Under the pieces are notes generated by a model, which made no database searches, was not told the DNA's origin, and saw only the letters and a program-made list of their open reading frames with translations. 9,330 bases of DNA from Clostridia bacterium (GTDB lineage: Bacteria; Bacillota_A; Clostridia; Christensenellales; Aristaeellaceae): positions 1-9,330 of the forward strand of contig WRHG01000065.1 in NCBI GenBank assembly GCA_009783365.1. Direction: 5' to 3'. Below, piece after piece: positions 6,992 through 9,330 of the stretch (position 1 is the first letter of the stretch; every line of letters begins with the position of its first letter). The position numbers and the translations under genes were made by a program.

Positions 6992-7597
6992 ATGGGAACA
7001 TCGCGTAAGGGAATGCTTCTGATCATCTCAGGACCATCAGGCACAGGCAAAGGGACGCTGGTTAAGAAGCTGATGAATAGCGATCCCAGTATGCTTTTCT
7101 CCTGCAGCGCCACCACCCGTCCTGCCAGGGCGGATGAAATTGAAGGCGTGGATTATCATTTTGTCGACGAGGCTGAGTATGAGAGACTGCTATTGCAGGA
7201 TGCTTTTTTGGAACATGCCACCGTGCACGGTCATCGATACGGCACGCTGAAGAAAGAGGTGTACGCCAGCCTGGCCCAGGGCAGGAATGTACTGTTGGAC
7301 ATTGACCCTCAAGGCGCCATCCGCGTGATGGAACAAGAGGAGGATTATGTAAGCATCTTCATGCTTCCTCCCAGCTTCAGCGCTCTTAAGGTCCGGCTGC
7401 ATACACGCAATACGGACGATCCGGCGGAAATCGAGCGCAGGCTGCAGACAGCGCGGGAAGAGATAAAAAACATAGGCCGGTATCAATACGCTGTGGTCAA
7501 CGATGACCTTGAATTGGCTTTCACGCAGCTTCAATCCATTGTAAATGCTGAAAAGCAGCGTACAAACCGCTTTTTTCCAACTATACCGGAAGAATAA
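6992..7597 (+). CDS. gmk: Guanylate kinase
   Basis: Gmk phosphorylates GMP to GDP with ATP, an essential step in purine nucleotide supply, in the cytoplasm. The 201-residue product has usual length and all landmarks: P-loop GPSGTGKGT (14-22), GMP-binding SCSATTRPARADE (37-49) followed by GVDYHF (52-57), HRYGT (81-85), LDIDPQGA (102-109), the lid arginines around RLHTRNTDDPAEIERRL (135-151) and VVNDDL (168-173). The ATG at 6992 is preceded by AGGAGG (6975-6980), which overlaps the remA stop codon. The 11-base spacing is slightly long, but no better start exists before the P-loop. The overlap of ribosome site and stop suggests co-translation with remA. The product also feeds GTP to c-di-GMP synthesis, but gmk beside remA and rpoZ is common in Firmicutes and needs no special explanation. 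Confidence 0.97.
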   Translation: MGTSRKGMLLIISGPSGTGKGTLVKKLMNSDPSMLFSCSATTRPARADEIEGVDYHFVDEAEYERLLLQDAFLEHATVHGHRYGTLKKEVYASLAQGRNVLLDIDPQGAIRVMEQEEDYVSIFMLPPSFSALKVRLHTRNTDDPAEIERRLQTAREEIKNIGRYQYAVVNDDLELAFTQLQSIVNAEKQRTNRFFPTIPEE

Positions 7598-7618
7598 CGA
7601 TAAGGGAGGACCCCAACC

Positions 7619-7831
7619 ATGGCCATCGTAAGCCCTTCGATTGTGGAATTGACTGAGAAAGTGGACAGCCGCTATACCCTGGTGGTAGAAACCAGCAGGC
7701 GAGCCAGGCAGCTGGTTGGCGGCGCACAACCGCTGATTGATCCTAAAGAACTGAAACCGTTGATGATCGCAATCGATGAAGTAAATCGGGGATTGTTGAC
7801 GTATTACCGCGATCCTGAAATGGAGGATTAG
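7619..7831 (+). CDS. rpoZ: DNA-directed RNA polymerase subunit omega
   Basis: Omega helps fold and assemble the beta-prime subunit of RNA polymerase. The 70-residue product matches the small Firmicutes form: an N-terminal SIVELTEKVDSRYTLVVETS, the signature SRYTLVVETSRRARQL at 17-32, and a helix with KPLMIAIDEVNRGLLTYY at 46-63, then a short acidic tail. AGGGAGGA (7603-7610) lies 8 bases before the ATG. It is 21 bases after gmk and its last codons contain the ribosome site of coaBC (GGAGG, 7822-7826). The order gmk-rpoZ-coaBC is conserved in many Firmicutes and supports the call for so short a protein. Confidence 0.94.
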   Translation: MAIVSPSIVELTEKVDSRYTLVVETSRRARQLVGGAQPLIDPKELKPLMIAIDEVNRGLLTYYRDPEMED

Positions 7832-7832
7832 C

Positions 7833-9071
7833 ATGCTCCAGGGGAAGTGCGTCGTGATGGGCGTTACGGGCGGAATCGCGGCGTACAAAGCCGCGGAGGT
7901 CGTATCACGCCTTCACAAGCTCGGAGCTTCTGTTGATGTGGTAATGACGAAAAATGCCACGCGATTTGTCAGTCCTCTCACTTTTGAGACCCTCAGCAAC
8001 CGGCCTGTGACGGTAGATATGTTTAACCGGGAAGCCGCTTGGGAGGTAGGGCATGTTGCTCTTGCCCAGAGGGCGGATCTGCTGCTGGTGGCTCCGGCCA
8101 CGGCAAATGTGATCGCCAAGCTGTGCCACGGCATCGCGGACGATATGTTGACGACAACGGTACTGGCTACAAAAGCCCCGGTCTTGCTTGCCCCGGCTAT
8201 GAACACCGCCATGTGGGAGGCGACCGCTACCCAGCAAAACCTAGCTGTTTTGCTGGCGCGCGGCGTACAAACGGTGGGTCCGTGCTTCGGTACACTGGCT
8301 TGCGGGGATACGGGCGCAGGCCGCATGAGCGAACCGGGTGAAATTATACGGTCGGCACTGCGGCTGCTTTGCTCTCGGCAGGATATGAAAGGTTTACGGG
8401 TGCTGGTGACGGCCGGGCCAACCCGGGAACGGATCGATCCGGTACGGATATTGAGCAACGATTCCTCCGGAAAGATGGGATACGCCTTGGCTGAGACTGC
8501 CAGAAACCGTGGCGCGGAAGTGCTGTTGATTTCGGGACCGGTAACCTTAGCGCCGCCGGAAGGGGTTAGGCTGATGTCCGTGGAGAGCACCGCCGAACTC
8601 TACGAGGCCATGATCGGCCTTTGTCAGGAGCAAGACCTGATTGTTCAGGCGGCAGCGCCCGCCGACTACCGGGTTTCAAGCATCAGCCCGCAGAAGATTA
8701 AAAAGCATGCTGGCCAGAATATGATTCTCGAATTTGTGGAAAATCCCGATGTTGCACGAGCCATTGGGGAGCGCAAGCAGACGGGTCAAGTGTTGGTTGG
8801 ATTTGCGGCCGAGACGGAAAATTTATTGGAGAATGCTCGTGAGAAGCTGCGGAATAAGCATCTGGACATGGTAGTAGCCAATGACATAACTCAGGAAGGT
8901 GCAGGCTTTGGAGCGGATACCAACGTGGCAACTTTGATCACGGCGGCAGGGGAGAAAAGCTACCCCAAGTTGTCCAAGCGGGCATTGGCTGATTGCATCT
9001 GGGATGAAGCGATGACTTTGAGATGCCCGTCGGCCGATGCAACCACCCACAGCACTTATCCGCCTACGTAA
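7833..9071 (+). CDS. coaBC: Bifunctional phosphopantothenoylcysteine decarboxylase / phosphopantothenate-cysteine ligase
   Basis: CoaBC (Dfp) carries out two consecutive steps of coenzyme A synthesis: joining cysteine to 4'-phosphopantothenate (C-terminal CoaB) and FMN-dependent decarboxylation to 4'-phosphopantetheine (N-terminal CoaC). The 412-residue product has normal length (E. coli about 406). CoaC is at about 1-180: GVTGGIAAYKA (10-20), active-site H74 in GHVALAQRAD, PAMNTAMW (121-128, N124), and the substrate-clamp cysteine C157 in ACGDTGAGRM. CoaB is at about 187-398: VTAGPTRERIDPVR (192-205), SNDSSGKMGYALAE (208-221), AAAPADYR (273-280), lysines in KIKKH (288-292), VGFAAET (322-328) and VANDI (348-352). 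ATG 7833 begins one base after the rpoZ stop, with GGAGG inside the end of rpoZ, implying coupled translation. The last about 15 residues (ending THSTYPPT) are a non-conserved tail. In many relatives priA follows; here tRNA genes do. Confidence 0.97.
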   Translation: MLQGKCVVMGVTGGIAAYKAAEVVSRLHKLGASVDVVMTKNATRFVSPLTFETLSNRPVTVDMFNREAAWEVGHVALAQRADLLLVAPATANVIAKLCHGIADDMLTTTVLATKAPVLLAPAMNTAMWEATATQQNLAVLLARGVQTVGPCFGTLACGDTGAGRMSEPGEIIRSALRLLCSRQDMKGLRVLVTAGPTRERIDPVRILSNDSSGKMGYALAETARNRGAEVLLISGPVTLAPPEGVRLMSVESTAELYEAMIGLCQEQDLIVQAAAPADYRVSSISPQKIKKHAGQNMILEFVENPDVARAIGERKQTGQVLVGFAAETENLLENAREKLRNKHLDMVVANDITQEGAGFGADTNVATLITAAGEKSYPKLSKRALADCIWDEAMTLRCPSADATTHSTYPPT

Positions 9072-9098
9072 ACTCCCTGTAAATTCCCGTAAAATTCC
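9068..9098. repeat. Three helically phased GTAAA-pyrimidine-TCC repeats upstream of the tRNA promoter
   Basis: GTAAACTCC (9068-9076), GTAAATTCC (9079-9087) and GTAAAATTCC (9089-9098) begin 11 and 10 bases apart, close to one DNA turn. The first overlaps the coaBC stop codon; the last ends 13 bases before the -35 of the tRNA promoter. Phased A-tracts like these can bend DNA or act like an UP element; this role is inferred. Chance repetition is possible in so short a stretch. Confidence 0.4.
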
Positions 9099-9103
9099 GG
9101 TTC

Positions 9104-9127
9104 CGGGCGTATTGACAAATACGCCCG
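9104..9127. promoter_or_regulatory. Perfect 9-bp inverted repeat spanning the tRNA -35 box
   Basis: CGGGCGTAT (9104-9112) and ATACGCCCG (9119-9127) are exact reverse complements around TGACAA. As RNA this would be a stable hairpin 33 bases after the coaBC stop and could end the coaBC transcript, though no T-run follows directly (the first T-rich stretch is at about 9140-9147). As DNA it embeds the -35 TTGACA and could be an operator. The sequence does not decide between these. Confidence 0.5.
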
Positions 9128-9140
9128 CGGTAGGTATGAT
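9112..9140 (+). promoter_or_regulatory. Sigma-A promoter of the tRNA-Val/tRNA-Asp genes
   Basis: A perfect TTGACA (9112-9117) and TATGAT (9135-9140, five of six) are 17 bases apart, the best-matched promoter pair in the window. Transcription should begin near 9147, about 23 bases before the first tRNA. The leader contains a small CGCCT-CAAC-AGGCG hairpin (9153-9166) that would be removed with the 5' extension. Confidence 0.85.
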
Positions 9141-9169
9141 ATATTTTACCGCCGCCTCAACAGGCGCTG

Positions 9170-9245
9170 GGGAGCATAGCTCAGCTGGGAGAGCATCTGC
9201 CTTACAAGCAGAGGGTCACAGGTTCGAGCCCTGTTGTTCCCACCA
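9170..9245 (+). tRNA. tRNA-Val (anticodon UAC)
   Basis: The full cloverleaf folds by eye. The acceptor GGGAGCA (9170-9176) pairs with TGTTCCC (9235-9241) with one G-T pair. The D stem is GCTC/GAGC and the anticodon stem TCTGC/GCAGA is perfect. The loop CTTACAA has anticodon TAC at 9203-9205, reading the valine codon GUA. The T arm is ACAGG-TTCGAGC-CCTGT, the discriminator base is A, and CCA (9243-9245) is encoded. Length 76. Confidence 0.97.
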
Positions 9246-9251
9246 TTTCAT

Positions 9252-9328
9252 GGCCCGGTAGTTCAGTTGGTTAGAATGCCAGCCTGTCACGCTGGAGGTC
9301 GAGGGTTCGAGCCCCTTCCGGGTCGCCA
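9252..9328 (+). tRNA. tRNA-Asp (anticodon GUC)
   Basis: The acceptor GGCCCGG (9252-9258) pairs with CCGGGTC (9318-9324) with one G-T pair. The anticodon stem is CCAGC/GCTGG, and the loop CTGTCAC carries GTC at 9286-9288, reading aspartate codons. The T loop is TTCGAGC, the discriminator base is G as expected for tRNA-Asp, and CCA is encoded (9326-9328). Length 77. Six bases separate it from tRNA-Val, so one transcript is likely; the cluster may continue past the right edge. Confidence 0.97.
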
Positions 9329-9330
9329 TT

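Noticed and set aside
7190..8590. Long minus-strand frames opposite gmk, rpoZ and coaBC (7190-7888 and 7913-8590)
   Set aside because: They are antisense to three clearly conserved genes and resemble no protein I know, so they are shadow frames.
9037..9261. A 74-codon plus-strand frame covering the tRNA region
   Set aside because: It runs across the coaBC end, the tRNA promoter and tRNA-Val; its translated tail is simply the tRNA sequence.
1..9330. CRISPR array, transposon ends, toxin-antitoxin or phage defence system
   Set aside because: No regularly spaced repeats of CRISPR size, no transposase-like or nuclease-like protein and no terminal inverted repeats were found. All large frames belong to recognisable families.

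Overview
The window looks like chromosomal DNA from a Gram-positive bacterium of the Firmicutes, most likely the class Clostridia. The clues are a remA-gmk-rpoZ-coaBC cluster, a Lactobacillus/Clostridium-type ammonia-dependent asparagine synthetase (AsnA), a YesM-like sensor kinase, strong GGAGG ribosome binding sites and near-consensus sigma-A promoters. Base composition is moderate by eye. I see no transposase, integrase, phage gene or CRISPR array.

The left two thirds (1-6444) is read on the minus strand. In transcription order it holds a very large 1424-residue cyclic-di-GMP protein (6444-2170), asnA (2138-1131) and the first 355 codons of a membrane sensor kinase with a HAMP domain (1066 to beyond the left edge). 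Gaps are 31 and 64 bases with no convincing terminator, so the three may be co-transcribed. The large protein has the order REC - PAS - PAS - degenerate GGDEF - EAL - PAS - PAS - PAS - intact GGDEF. Its EAL (phosphodiesterase) and final GGDEF (cyclase) domains both keep the expected catalytic residues, and the receiver domain could be the phosphorylation switch.

A divergent control region (6445-6724) separates the halves. It holds one good promoter for each direction, a direct repeat between them and a structured leader in front of remA.

The right part (6725-9330) is read on the plus strand: remA (matrix regulator), gmk (guanylate kinase), rpoZ (RNA polymerase omega) and coaBC (coenzyme A synthesis), tightly packed and probably one operon. 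coaBC is followed by a tRNA promoter, overlapped by a perfect 9-bp inverted repeat, and then tRNA-Val(UAC) and tRNA-Asp(GUC). The housekeeping cluster is ordinary. The points of interest are the multidomain c-di-GMP protein, its divergent pairing with remA, and the control sequences around the three promoters.
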